64,000 nt of DNA, taken from Bradyrhizobium glycinis (GTDB lineage: Bacteria; Pseudomonadota; Alphaproteobacteria; Rhizobiales; Xanthobacteraceae). A model generated the notes under the pieces. The model saw only the letters and a program-made list of their open reading frames with translations, had not been told where the DNA came from and searched no databases. The position numbers were made by a program, and so were the translations under genes. Position 1 is the stretch's first letter; each line of letters opens with the position of its first letter. Below, in pieces: positions 40,997 through 48,894 of the stretch. The stretch spans positions 186,001 through 250,000 of the forward strand of contig NZ_JACCHQ010000003.1 of the NCBI RefSeq assembly GCF_016031655.1, given 5' to 3'.

Positions 40997-41782
40997 ATGG
41001 GCCGTCTGCAAGGCAAATCCGTCATCATCACCGGCGCCGGCAGCGGCATCGGTCGCGCGGCTGCGCTGCTGTTCACCAAGGAGGGCGGCAAGCTGATTGC
41101 GGTCGATCGCACCGAGGCGGTGAAGGAGACGGTCGAGGAGATCAAGAAGGCCGGCGGTGTCGCGCAAGCGATGGTCGCCGATGCCGGCTCCGAAAAAGAC
41201 GTCATCGCAATGATCGACAAGGCGGTGAAGACGCACGGCCGGCTCGACGTCATCTGGGCCAACGCCGGCCTCTCCGGCGGACTCGTTCCGCTCGCCGAGC
41301 AGACCGTCGAGCATTGGCAGGAAATCTTGCGCGTCAACCTGATCGGGCCGTTTCTCGCGGTGAAATACGCGATGCCGCACATGGTCAAGCAGCAGTCCGG
41401 CGCGATCGTGCTGACCGCCTCCGTCGCGGGTCTCAAAGCCGGCGCGAGCGGGCATCCCTATGCCGCGAGCAAGGCCGGCGTGATCAGCCTGGTGCAGACC
41501 ACTGCCTATTCGCTCACCGGCACCGGTGTGCGCATCAATGCGGTCTGCCCTGGCCTGATTGAGACCGGCATGACCAAGCCGATCTTCGACCGCGCTAAGG
41601 AGCGCGGCACCGCCGACAAGATCGGCCAGCTCAACCCGCTCAAGCGGGCGGGACAGCCGCACGAGCTCGCGGCGATGGGACTGTTCCTGGCGAGCGACGA
41701 GGCCTCGTATGTGAACGGCCAGGCGTTCCCGGTCGACGGCGGCTTGACGGCATCGATGCCGTATACGGGCAAGCCGGTTTAG
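40997..41782 (+). CDS. Short-chain dehydrogenase/reductase
   Basis: A 261-residue classical SDR: TGAGSGIG cofactor loop near residue 13, NAG after the fourth strand (ANAGLSGG), catalytic Ser in TASVAG and Tyr/Lys in YAASK, and the end VNGQAFPVDGGLTASM. An AAAGGGAG ribosome binding site precedes the ATG. It is divergently transcribed from the phosphatase gene across a 133-bp gap. Its 3' side opens into a 1.1-kb repeat-filled region. Confidence 0.86.
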   Translation: MGRLQGKSVIITGAGSGIGRAAALLFTKEGGKLIAVDRTEAVKETVEEIKKAGGVAQAMVADAGSEKDVIAMIDKAVKTHGRLDVIWANAGLSGGLVPLAEQTVEHWQEILRVNLIGPFLAVKYAMPHMVKQQSGAIVLTASVAGLKAGASGHPYAASKAGVISLVQTTAYSLTGTGVRINAVCPGLIETGMTKPIFDRAKERGTADKIGQLNPLKRAGQPHELAAMGLFLASDEASYVNGQAFPVDGGLTASMPYTGKPV

Positions 41783-41790
41783 TTCGCAAT

Positions 41791-41950
41791 CGTGTCCCGG
41801 ACGCGACGCAGCGCGTAAGCGGTGCGGCGCAGAGCCGGGACGCAGGAGGCCACACGCTTCGCTGTGACATGGGCCCCGGCTCTGCAGCGCACCGCCGAAC
41901 CGGACGATGCTTCGCATCGCCGGGAGACGCTGCGCTGCGTCCGGGGCACG
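41791..41950. repeat. 160-bp element with terminal inverted repeats
   Basis: It begins CGTGTCCCGGACGC and ends GCGTCCGGGGCACG, which are inverted copies with one mismatch in 14. Inner pairs such as CAGAGCCGGG / CCCCGGCTCTG and ATGCTTCGCAT make the whole element a long foldable structure. It matches the style of dispersed Bradyrhizobium intergenic repeats. It starts eight bases after the SDR stop and carries no gene. Confidence 0.7.
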
Positions 41951-41983
41951 AGAAGGGAGTTTTGGCGCCTGAGCCTCAACACC

Positions 41984-42062
41984 GTCATTGCGAGCGCAGC
42001 GAAGCAATCCAGAATCTTTCCGCAGATGCATTCCTGGATTGCTTCGCTGCGCTCACAATGAC
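41984..42062. repeat. 79-bp near-perfect palindromic repeat
   Basis: Arms of 29 bases (GTCATTGCGAGCGCAGCGAA... and its inverse ...TTCGCTGCGCTCACAATGAC) differ at one position and flank a 21-base centre. This is a second palindrome family (GTCATTGCGAGCG), distinct from its neighbours. Confidence 0.75.
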
Positions 42063-42084
42063 TGAGTGTGTGGTTAGCACCATC

Positions 42085-42700
42085 GTTCCTTCTGCTCGCA
42101 TCTCAATCGCAGACACAGTTTCGCATCCTCGCGGCGCATCTCGCCCGAGCTTTGCTTGTCGCCTCACCCCCAATTGAAAGAAGGCGCAGGGAAGACCGGG
42201 AGCCGGCTGGCTCCCATCGACCGCTATGCCAAGAGCAGACTGCGTGTGCTGCGCATAGCGGGTAACAGGGCAACCGGAGACATCCCGGCCTTCCCTGCGC
42301 AGTGGTTGGAACGGCTTATGTCGTGCTCTCCCCGGGGAGCGATGCACTATTGCCCCCGTTGCCTTGCGGATGGCTGATGCGTGGGCCCGGTTGGGCCGCT
42401 CACATCACCGCAAGACTTGGCGCACAGACCCCGGGCGCCAGGACCACACGATTTTGCCGTACGCGAACCACACCCGTCGTTGGCGCGAGGTCTTCGCTCA
42501 CGGTTACCCGCCCTGCGAAGCTTTTCGCACCGATGTGGTCCGCGTCCACCGCCGTCCGGCCCGCGTTCGTGACGATCGCGATACGCCCCTCTTCCTTGGG
42601 CCGGGTTGCGCGACACATACGTCATTTCCGAATTTCGGTAAAGCGGAATATTTTCGCGGGTGATCTTGACCTACGAATCGCGTGTTTTGCCCGACTGGCC
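42085..42700. repeat. Large dispersed Bradyrhizobium repeat with phantom reading frames
   Basis: A ~600-bp non-coding block. Its plus-strand translations contain fragments (LKEGAGKTGSRL, APGPHDFAVRE, VRDDRDTPL, FPNFGKAEYF) that I recall from many over-annotated hypothetical proteins in Bradyrhizobium genomes, so it is a dispersed repeat rather than a gene. No frame is open throughout. Boundaries are approximate. It lacks any transposase or terminal inverted repeat that I can see. Confidence 0.6.
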
Positions 42701-42726
42701 ACGCAAGATGTCGTGGCTACCCTCTG

Positions 42727-42830
42727 CGTCATTCCGGGCGCGCGAAGCGCGAACCCGGAATCCATTGTCCCGCGCGTGCTGAGGCTCGATGGATTCCGGG
42801 TTCGATGCTGCGCATCGCCCCGGAATGACG
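42727..42830. repeat. Palindromic dispersed repeat (GTCATTCCGGG family)
   Basis: Bounded by CGTCATTCCGGGCG and CGCCCCGGAATGACG, with inner arms AACCCGGAATCCAT / ATGGATTCCGGGTT forming a second hairpin. It belongs to the same family as 46144-46225 and lies 80 bp upstream of the deacetylase gene. Confidence 0.75.
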
Positions 42831-42909
42831 GCTGCGATGTTGATTTGCCCGACCGGGGACCATGTTGGTATGGTTCCTGCAGGCGCCTCAGCCTTCTCCC
42901 CAACAGAAC

Positions 42910-44094
42910 ATGACAATGCAGAGCACAAGACCCGACCGCATCCGCAAGCTCCTCGCCGACCTCGTCAGCTTCGACACTGTCAGCGACCGCACCAACCTGC
43001 CCCTGATTGCCCATATCGAGAGCTATCTCGCTTCGTTCGGGATCAAGGGCGAGCGCATCCTCGACGAGACCGGCGAGAAGGCTTCGCTCTGGGTCACGAT
43101 CGGGCCGGAGGATCGGCCGGGCTTCGTGCTGTCGGGTCATACCGATGTGGTGCCTGTCGTGGGCCAGGACTGGAGCCATGATCCGTTCAAGCTGGTGGAG
43201 CGCGACGGCAAGCTGTACGGCCGCGGCACCACGGACATGAAGGGCTATGTGGCGGTGTGCCTCGCCATGGTGCCGGAGATGGTGGAGGCGAGACTCAAGA
43301 CGCCGATTCATCTGGCGATCTCCTATGACGAGGAGATCGGCTGCGTCGGCGTGCGGCCGATGCTGCGCGAGGTCGCGAAGAAGAGAGTCCGGCCGCTCGG
43401 CGCCTTCATCGGCGAGCCGACCCAGATGCAGGTCATCGTCGGCCACAAGGGCAAGCACGGCGTGCGCGCCACGTTCCACGGGCTCGCGCGTCATTCCTCG
43501 ATCGCGCCCGACGGCGTCAATGCGATCGAATATGCCGCCGAGCTGATCGTCGAGATCCGCCGCCGCGCCGTGGCGCTCGCGGCGGTGCGATCGACGGACA
43601 GCCTCTACGACGTGCCGCACTCCACGCTGCTCACCAGCATCGTGCATGGCGGCGCGGCGCTGAACATCGTGCCTGATACCTGCACCGTGGACTTCGAATG
43701 CCGCGGCATCGGCATCACCGAGTCCAAGGAGGTGACCGATGCGATCGTCGCTTGGGCCAAGGCCGAGATCGAGCCGGCGATGAAGACGAGACATCCGGAC
43801 TGCGGCATCGATTTCGAGGAGATCCTCGACTACCCTGCACTCGACACCGCTGCCGACGCCGCCATCGTCACGCTGGCCAAGAGCCTCGCAGGGCGCAACG
43901 ACCACGCCAAGGTCGCCTTCGGCACCGAGGCGAGCCTGTTCGCCAGCATCGCCGATATCCCCTCGGTGGTGATCGGCCCCGGCGCGATCGCGCAGGCGCA
44001 TACGCCGGATGAATTCGTGGAGATGGCCGAGCTTGAGAAATGCGCGGGGTTCGTGGAGAGGCTGATCGCGCATTGTGCGAAGACGGCGTCTTAG
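42910..44094 (+). CDS. argE: Acetylornithine deacetylase-type M20 peptidase
   Basis: A 394-residue zinc-dependent M20 deacylase. The metal-binding His/Asp are in LSGHTDVVPV and GRGTTDMKGY, and the catalytic/bridging Glu pair in SYDEEIGCVG, with a further metal ligand in FIGEPTQM. The dimerisation (lid) domain runs from about 180 to 290. The best family guess is acetylornithine deacetylase ArgE, which removes acetate from N-acetylornithine in arginine synthesis; succinyl-diaminopimelate desuccinylase is related but less similar. The start MTMQSTRPDRIRK was chosen because upstream in-frame codons lie in repeat-adjacent DNA. Confidence 0.82.
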   Translation: MTMQSTRPDRIRKLLADLVSFDTVSDRTNLPLIAHIESYLASFGIKGERILDETGEKASLWVTIGPEDRPGFVLSGHTDVVPVVGQDWSHDPFKLVERDGKLYGRGTTDMKGYVAVCLAMVPEMVEARLKTPIHLAISYDEEIGCVGVRPMLREVAKKRVRPLGAFIGEPTQMQVIVGHKGKHGVRATFHGLARHSSIAPDGVNAIEYAAELIVEIRRRAVALAAVRSTDSLYDVPHSTLLTSIVHGGAALNIVPDTCTVDFECRGIGITESKEVTDAIVAWAKAEIEPAMKTRHPDCGIDFEEILDYPALDTAADAAIVTLAKSLAGRNDHAKVAFGTEASLFASIADIPSVVIGPGAIAQAHTPDEFVEMAELEKCAGFVERLIAHCAKTAS

Positions 44095-44105
44095 GCGACG
44101 TTGCC

Positions 44106-44198
44106 GTAGGGTGGGCAAAGCGAAGCGTGCCCACCACACTTTTACCCCGATCGCGGAGAGATGGTGGGCACGACGCTGCGCGCCTTTGCCCACCCTAC
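44106..44198. repeat. GTAGGGTGGGCAAAG palindromic repeat, copy 1
   Basis: A 93-bp element beginning GTAGGGTGGGCAAAG and ending CTTTGCCCACCCTAC, with inner arms CGTGCCCACCA / TGGTGGGCACG. A second copy lies at 44916-45006, so the LysE-type gene is bracketed by two copies in the same orientation. Confidence 0.8.
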
Positions 44199-44217
44199 GA
44201 GAGTCAGCCTGGCCGCC

Positions 44218-44844
44218 TCACCGCTCCTGCAGGGCCAGCCGCACGCCGACAGAGCAGTAGATGGCGCCGACCACTTTGCCCTGCCACTTCACCACCGCCG
44301 GACGGCGACGCAGCAGGTTGCCGAGACGGCCGGCGCCGACGGCGAACACGACAGTGCTGAGCAGACCGAGCAGCACAAAGACGACACCGAGAATGGCAAG
44401 CTGAAGTGCGGGCGCGCCGTGCTCCGGCCTCACGAATTGCGGCAGGAACGCCAGGAAGAACAGCGCGGTCTTGGGATTGAGCACTTCGGTCAGCACGGCC
44501 TGGCGGAAGGCACGGCCCGCGCCGATCGCGGGCGCGGCGCCGTTCAACTCGACCGGGGCCCTGTCGAGCATGGCGCGAATGCCAAGATAAATCAGGAAGC
44601 CAGCGCCGGCATATTTGACGATGCTGAACAGCAGCGCCGAGGTCGCGATGATCGCCGACAGCCCGACGATGGCCATGCAGGTGTGGATGATGTCGCCCGC
44701 GGCAATTCCCGCTCCGGTCGCGATGCCTATCTTTGTGCCAGAGCTCGCCGCCCGCGCTATCGTCAGCAGCGTCGCTGGCCCGGGAATAAAGACGAAGCCG
44801 AGGACAATGAGGATGTAGGTGATGAGGGTGGTCTGGTCGATCAT
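44218..44844 (-). CDS. LysE/RhtB family amino-acid exporter
   Basis: A 208-residue inner-membrane protein with about six hydrophobic helices and the family opening ILIVLGFVFIPGPATLLTIA, in which the PGP motif is diagnostic. A second conserved block is EVLNPKTALFFLAFLPQFV. The start MIDQTTLITYIL was taken because the first helix begins there. Such proteins export amino acids (lysine, threonine, homoserine and others); the substrate is unknown. It is a single gene flanked on both sides by copies of the same palindromic repeat. Confidence 0.88.
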   Translation of the reverse strand: MIDQTTLITYILIVLGFVFIPGPATLLTIARAASSGTKIGIATGAGIAAGDIIHTCMAIVGLSAIIATSALLFSIVKYAGAGFLIYLGIRAMLDRAPVELNGAAPAIGAGRAFRQAVLTEVLNPKTALFFLAFLPQFVRPEHGAPALQLAILGVVFVLLGLLSTVVFAVGAGRLGNLLRRRPAVVKWQGKVVGAIYCSVGVRLALQER

Positions 44845-44915
44845 GCGTCCGTCTCTACCTGAACAGATGCTGGGCTCGCGACCCGCTCCCCGTCCCTGCG
44901 AGGAGCGTAGCTGCC

Positions 44916-45006
44916 GTAGGGTGGGCAAAGCGAAGCGTGCCCACCACTTTCACTGCGATCACCGAAGAATGGTGGGCACAGCGCTGCATGCTTTTGCCCA
45001 CCCTAC
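44916..45006. repeat. GTAGGGTGGGCAAAG palindromic repeat, copy 2
   Basis: A 91-bp element with the same ends (GTAGGGTGGGCAAAG ... TTTTGCCCACCCTAC) and the same inner arms as copy 1; the centres differ. It lies between the LysE-type gene and the phosphotransferase gene. Confidence 0.8.
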
Positions 45007-45058
45007 AAGAGCTTCGGTGAAGCAAAGGGCGCGGCCACCAGCCGCGCCTTTGTCATTC

Positions 45059-46117
45059 CTACACCGCGCCGGCCTTCTGTGCGTATTCCCATGAGGCCGT
45101 CGACAGCGGCACGGTGCGCTTGGCGGATTCCAGCGCCTTGGCGTTGGCGGCGGTGCCGTCGCGGACACGGCCGGCGATGCCCTGGGTGATGCCGGCGAGA
45201 CGGAACAAATTGTAGGCGAAGTACCAGTTGAGATCGGGCACCGTCATCTGCGTGACGTTGCAATAGATCTGCGCGGCCTCTTCGAGGCTCGGGATGTTGA
45301 GCGCCTTGAGGTCGGCACCCTCGAGGCCCGGCATGATCCATTGCATCAAGAGATAAGTGAAGTCGGCCATGGGATCGCCGAGCGTCGACAGCTCCCAGTC
45401 GAGCACCGCCTGCACGCGCGGTTCCGTCGCGTGGAAAATCATGTTGTCGAGGCGATAGTCGCCGTGGACGATGGAGACGCGCGCCTGCTCCGGCACCGTC
45501 TTGGGCAGCCATTCGGCGACCTTCTCGAACTCCGGAATGTGCTGGGTCTCGGATGCGCGATATTGCTTGGTCCAGCGATCGATCTGGCGGGCAAAATAGT
45601 TGCCGGGCTTGCCGAAGTCGCCGAGCCCGATGGCGTCGGGATCGAACATGTGGAGCTTGGCCAGCGTCTCGATCTTGCTGGTGAAGATCTTTCGGCGCGC
45701 ATCCGGCTCCTGGCTCGGCAGCGTCGGATCCCAGAACACGCGGCCCTCTTCCATCGACATGATGTAGAAGGCCGCGCCGATGACGCCGTCGTCCTGGCAC
45801 AGCGCATAAGCGCGCGCGACCGGAAAGCCCTGCTTTCCAAGGGCCGCGATGACGCGATATTCGCGGTCGACCGCATGCGCCGAGGGCAGCAGCTTGCCGA
45901 ACGGCTTGCGGCGCATCACGTAGGAACGGTTCGGCGTGTCGAGGCGATAGGTCGGGTTGGACTGGCCGCCCTTGAACTGCAGCACGACCAGCGGTCCTTC
46001 GAAACCTTCGACGTGCTCGCGCATCCAGGCTTCCAGCCGCAGCTCGTCGAAACGATGCCGCTCCTCGACCGGCTTGGTGCCCGAGAATTCTTCGTCCTTT
46101 CTGACGCCGTCAGCCAC
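45059..46117 (-). CDS. APH-fold phosphotransferase associated with acyl-CoA dehydrogenase
   Basis: A 352-residue protein of the aminoglycoside/choline kinase fold, subtype linked with acyl-CoA dehydrogenases (as in the N-terminal part of human ACAD10/11). Seen: the nucleotide loop FKGGQSNPTYRL, Lys in YVMRRKP, catalytic SIVHGDYRLDNMIF and metal-binding VLDWELSTLGDPMAD. The GTG start (46117) has GGGAG about seven bases upstream. It lies downstream of the acyl-CoA dehydrogenase gene on the same strand, with a palindromic repeat between. By analogy with ACAD10/11 it may phosphorylate a hydroxyacyl-CoA so that the dehydrogenase can remove the phosphate. Confidence 0.82.
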   Translation of the reverse strand: MADGVRKDEEFSGTKPVEERHRFDELRLEAWMREHVEGFEGPLVVLQFKGGQSNPTYRLDTPNRSYVMRRKPFGKLLPSAHAVDREYRVIAALGKQGFPVARAYALCQDDGVIGAAFYIMSMEEGRVFWDPTLPSQEPDARRKIFTSKIETLAKLHMFDPDAIGLGDFGKPGNYFARQIDRWTKQYRASETQHIPEFEKVAEWLPKTVPEQARVSIVHGDYRLDNMIFHATEPRVQAVLDWELSTLGDPMADFTYLLMQWIMPGLEGADLKALNIPSLEEAAQIYCNVTQMTVPDLNWYFAYNLFRLAGITQGIAGRVRDGTAANAKALESAKRTVPLSTASWEYAQKAGAV

Positions 46118-46143
46118 GATGACGCTCCCTCTTTTTCCATTTC

Positions 46144-46225
46144 CCGTCATTCCGGGGCGCCCAAAGGCGAACCCGGAATCTCGAGATTCCGGGTTCGATG
46201 CTTGCGCATCGCCCCGGAATGACGG
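46144..46225. repeat. Palindromic dispersed repeat (GTCATTCCGGGGCG family)
   Basis: An 82-bp element bounded by CCGTCATTCCGGGGCG and CGCCCCGGAATGACGG (a perfect inverted pair of 16), with an inner hairpin AACCCGGAATC/GATTCCGGGTT. It lies within the acyl-CoA dehydrogenase - phosphotransferase operon spacer. Confidence 0.8.
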
Positions 46226-46253
46226 TTTGGAGCGCACGCGCTCCGTCCCGTTC

Positions 46254-47489
46254 TCAGTGACTTGGGGAGTTTGCATACTTCCGAAGTTCGAGCCTGGCAA
46301 TGGCGCGGTTGTGCACCTCGTCCGGGCCGTCGGCGAGACGGAGCGTGCGGATGTGGGCGTAGTCCTTGGCAAGGCCGGCTTCGTCCGACACGCCGGCACC
46401 GCCGAAGGCCTGGATCGCCTCGTCGATGATCTTCAGCGCCATGTTGGGCGCGGCGACCTTGATCATGGCAATCTCGGCCTGCGCGGTCTTGTTACCGACC
46501 TTGTCCATCATGTCGGCCGCCTTGAGGCACAAAAGACGCGTCATCTCGATGTTGGTGCGCGCCTCGCCGATGCGCTGCTCCCACACGCTGTGCTCGACGA
46601 TCTTCTTGCCGAACGCGGTACGCGAGGCGAGCCGCTTCACCATCTTCTCCAGCGCCTCCTCGGCCTTGCCGATGGTGCGCATGCAGTGATGGATACGGCC
46701 CGGACCGAGACGGCCCTGCGCGATCTCGAAGCCGCGGCCTTCGCCGAGCAGGATGTTCTCCTTCGGCACCCGCACGTTCTCGAGCAGCACCTGGGCGTGG
46801 CCGTGCGGCGCATCGTCGAAGCCGAACACCGGCAGCATCTTCTCGACCTTGATGCCGGGCGTGTCGAGCGGAACCAGAATCTGCGACTGCTGCTGGTGCT
46901 TGGCGGCCTTGAAGTCGGTCTTGCCCATCAGGATCGCGATCTTGCAGCGGGGATCGCCGACGCCGGACGACCACCATTTGCGGCCGTTGATGACGTAATG
47001 GTCACCGTCGCGTTCGATGCGGGTCTCGATGTTGGTGGCGTCGGAGGACGCAACCGCCGGTTCCGTCATCAGGAAGGCGGAGCGGATCTCGCCGTCCATC
47101 AGCGGGCGGAGCCATTTGCGCTTCTGCTCCTTGGTGCCGTAGCGGATGAACACTTCCATGTTACCGGTGTCGGGCGCGGAACAGTTGAAGACTTCCGAGG
47201 CCCAGGTGATGCGGCCCATCTCTTCCGACAGCAGCGCGTATTCGAGATTGGTCAGTCCCGCGCCGCGGAATTCGTCGTCTTCATGTTCGGACGGCGGCAT
47301 GAACATGTTCCAGAGGCCTTCGGCCTTCGCCTTCTTCTTGAGGTCCTCGAGGATCGGGATCACCTTCCAGCGATCGCCGCTCTTGTCCTGCTGATCGTAG
47401 ATCGGCACCGCCGGGCGCACGTGCTTGGCCATGAAGGACCGCACGCGGTCGAGCCATTCCTTCTGCTTGGGCGACATATCGAAGTCCAT
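46254..47489 (-). CDS. Acyl-CoA dehydrogenase
   Basis: A 411-residue FAD-dependent acyl-CoA dehydrogenase. The start [16 protein letters not shown] fits the family N-terminus. Seen: [19 protein letters not shown] (FAD and substrate loop), [12 protein letters not shown], and the C-terminal region [23 protein letters not shown]. It resembles the ACAD10/11 type found with APH-fold partners and would introduce a double bond into an acyl-CoA. It is divergent from the TetR regulator gene, with a palindromic operator candidate in between, so it is probably repressed by that regulator. Confidence 0.9.
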   Translation of the reverse strand: MDFDMSPKQKEWLDRVRSFMAKHVRPAVPIYDQQDKSGDRWKVIPILEDLKKKAKAEGLWNMFMPPSEHEDDEFRGAGLTNLEYALLSEEMGRITWASEVFNCSAPDTGNMEVFIRYGTKEQKRKWLRPLMDGEIRSAFLMTEPAVASSDATNIETRIERDGDHYVINGRKWWSSGVGDPRCKIAILMGKTDFKAAKHQQQSQILVPLDTPGIKVEKMLPVFGFDDAPHGHAQVLLENVRVPKENILLGEGRGFEIAQGRLGPGRIHHCMRTIGKAEEALEKMVKRLASRTAFGKKIVEHSVWEQRIGEARTNIEMTRLLCLKAADMMDKVGNKTAQAEIAMIKVAAPNMALKIIDEAIQAFGGAGVSDEAGLAKDYAHIRTLRLADGPDEVHNRAIARLELRKYANSPSH

Positions 47490-47638
47490 GGGACGCTCCT
47501 CTCTCTCGCTGGTCCTTTTGCGCCGGACTGTCCTCCCGCTGTGCGCGGCCCGCAAGCGCGAATGCGCGTCCTTGCGGAGCTGTCGAACCCGGCCGCACTT
47601 GCGAACGAGTCCCGATTGCGGATTGACTTTTCCGGGCC

Positions 47639-47669
47639 TTCAAACGATAGTTTCATACAACTGTTTGAA
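47639..47669. promoter_or_regulatory. Candidate TetR operator
   Basis: TTCAAAC and GTTTGAA form a perfect 7-bp inverted repeat separated by 17 bases, centred in the gap between the acyl-CoA dehydrogenase gene and the TetR gene, 28 bp before the regulator ATG. The position and symmetry suit a TetR-dimer site controlling both directions. Confidence 0.55.
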
Positions 47670-47696
47670 TTGCAACTCCCCTCCCCGAGGGCATCC

Positions 47697-48368
47697 ATGG
47701 CCAGCGATCATACGAGGTCTGCCATTCTCGCCGCCGCCGAACGGCTCTATGCCGATCGCGGCTTCGGCGACGTGACGCTGCGCGACATCGTCGCGGAGGC
47801 TGGCGTCAACCTCGCCGCGGTGAACTATCATTTCGGCTCGAAGGACGAGCTGATCGCGGAATTATTCGTCACCCGCTCGGTTCAGACCAACCGCGAGCGC
47901 CTGCGCGAATTGAAGGCGGCGGAGGAAGAAGGCGGCGGCCGCGCGCCGATCGAGGTGATCCTGCGCGCGCTGGTCGGGCCAACGCTGCGCGGCTGCCTGG
48001 GGCCGGAGAACCAGCGCTCGACCGCCGCGCGCTTCATGATCCGTGCCTCGATCGAATCCGTGCCGCCGATCCGGCGCATCAAGAACCGCGAGATCGACCA
48101 CTTGCGCAAATTCGTCGGCGCGATGCGCCGGTCCCTGCCCGACCGCAGCGAGGTCGATATCTATTGGGGCCTCAACTTCGCGCTCGCCATGGCGCATCAC
48201 ACCATCCGCGAGAGCGAACGGCTGACCAAGCTGTCGGAGGGCAAATGCGACCTCGACGACGTCGAGGACGTGGTCGCGCGGGTCGTCAGCGTGGCGACGA
48301 TGGCGCTGACGGCGGGGCGGACGGAGCCGAAGGCACCGGCGCGCGCATTGGCGCGCGACGCGCGCTAA
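47697..48368 (+). CDS. TetR/AcrR family transcriptional regulator
   Basis: A 223-residue regulator. The N-terminal helix-turn-helix (about residues 7-53) reads AILAAAERLYADRGFGDVTL, then RDIVAEAGVNLAAVNYHFGS, the standard TetR pattern ending in YHFGSK. The C-terminal ligand domain has a bulky Arg-rich stretch (RRIKNREIDHLRKF). It is divergent from the acyl-CoA dehydrogenase gene with a TTCAAAC...GTTTGAA operator candidate just upstream. It likely senses an acyl-CoA or fatty acid and represses the divergent operon and itself. Confidence 0.88.
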   Translation: MASDHTRSAILAAAERLYADRGFGDVTLRDIVAEAGVNLAAVNYHFGSKDELIAELFVTRSVQTNRERLRELKAAEEEGGGRAPIEVILRALVGPTLRGCLGPENQRSTAARFMIRASIESVPPIRRIKNREIDHLRKFVGAMRRSLPDRSEVDIYWGLNFALAMAHHTIRESERLTKLSEGKCDLDDVEDVVARVVSVATMALTAGRTEPKAPARALARDAR

Positions 48369-48437
48369 GGCAGAGGCAGGATCACCTCACATCAGGCGAT
48401 GCAGTCGATCTGATCGAAGAGCGATTGCTGGGCGGGA

Positions 48438-48653
48438 TCACGCCCGCTGCGGCATCTCCTCGGCCTCTTCCTTGGCGAGCAGCAGCAGCATCTCGATGCC
48501 CATCTCGCCTTCCTGCGGCGAGCGGATGAACTTGATCTCGTCAGCGCTCTGCCGCAGCGCGGCAATGATGGCGACGGCCTGATTGGCGGTGGCTGCCTCG
48601 GTCGCCAGAATGGCCTTCTGGTCCTTGGCCTGGAACCCGATCGTGTAGGACAT
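48438..48653 (-). CDS. Small hypothetical protein
   Basis: A 71-residue protein starting MSYTIGFQAKDQKAIL with no recognised family. It is soluble and mildly acidic, with the pattern AATANQAVAIIAAL in an internal helix and a C-terminal EEAEEMPQRA. The composition and third-position bias look like a true gene of this genome. It is isolated between the TetR gene and the CoA transferase gene. The function is unknown. Confidence 0.6.
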   Translation of the reverse strand: MSYTIGFQAKDQKAILATEAATANQAVAIIAALRQSADEIKFIRSPQEGEMGIEMLLLLAKEEAEEMPQRA

Positions 48654-48853
48654 TTACTTCCCTCCCCGAACTCAAGTGGAGAGATCGAATCAGAGTCGGA
48701 GGCAAAGCGGAAGCCTGTGCGACTACGGACCGGGATTACTTGGGGATTGCGGGCAAGTTTCACGCCAGCCCCGGCATGGCGCGCGCGTCCACCTCAGTCG
48801 CAACAGTCGCGGCGAAGTCCTGAGAAAGACTGCGGCAGGGGCGACCAATCACC

Positions 48854-48884
48854 CTCCCCTGGAGGGGGCCCTCCTCCAGGGGAG
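48854..48884 (-). terminator. 12-bp hairpin after the CoA-transferase gene
   Basis: CTCCCCTGGAGG pairs perfectly with CCTCCAGGGGAG around a seven-base loop, 11 bp downstream of the CoA-transferase stop. There is no T-tract, so it may be a 3'-end protector rather than an intrinsic terminator. Confidence 0.45.
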
Positions 48885-48894
48885 AGTAACTGCG

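Noticed and set aside
42085..42700. Several short proteins in both strands of the repeat block
   Set aside because: Fragments match a dispersed repeat whose translations vary between copies; no continuous frame, start signal or codon bias of a real gene.
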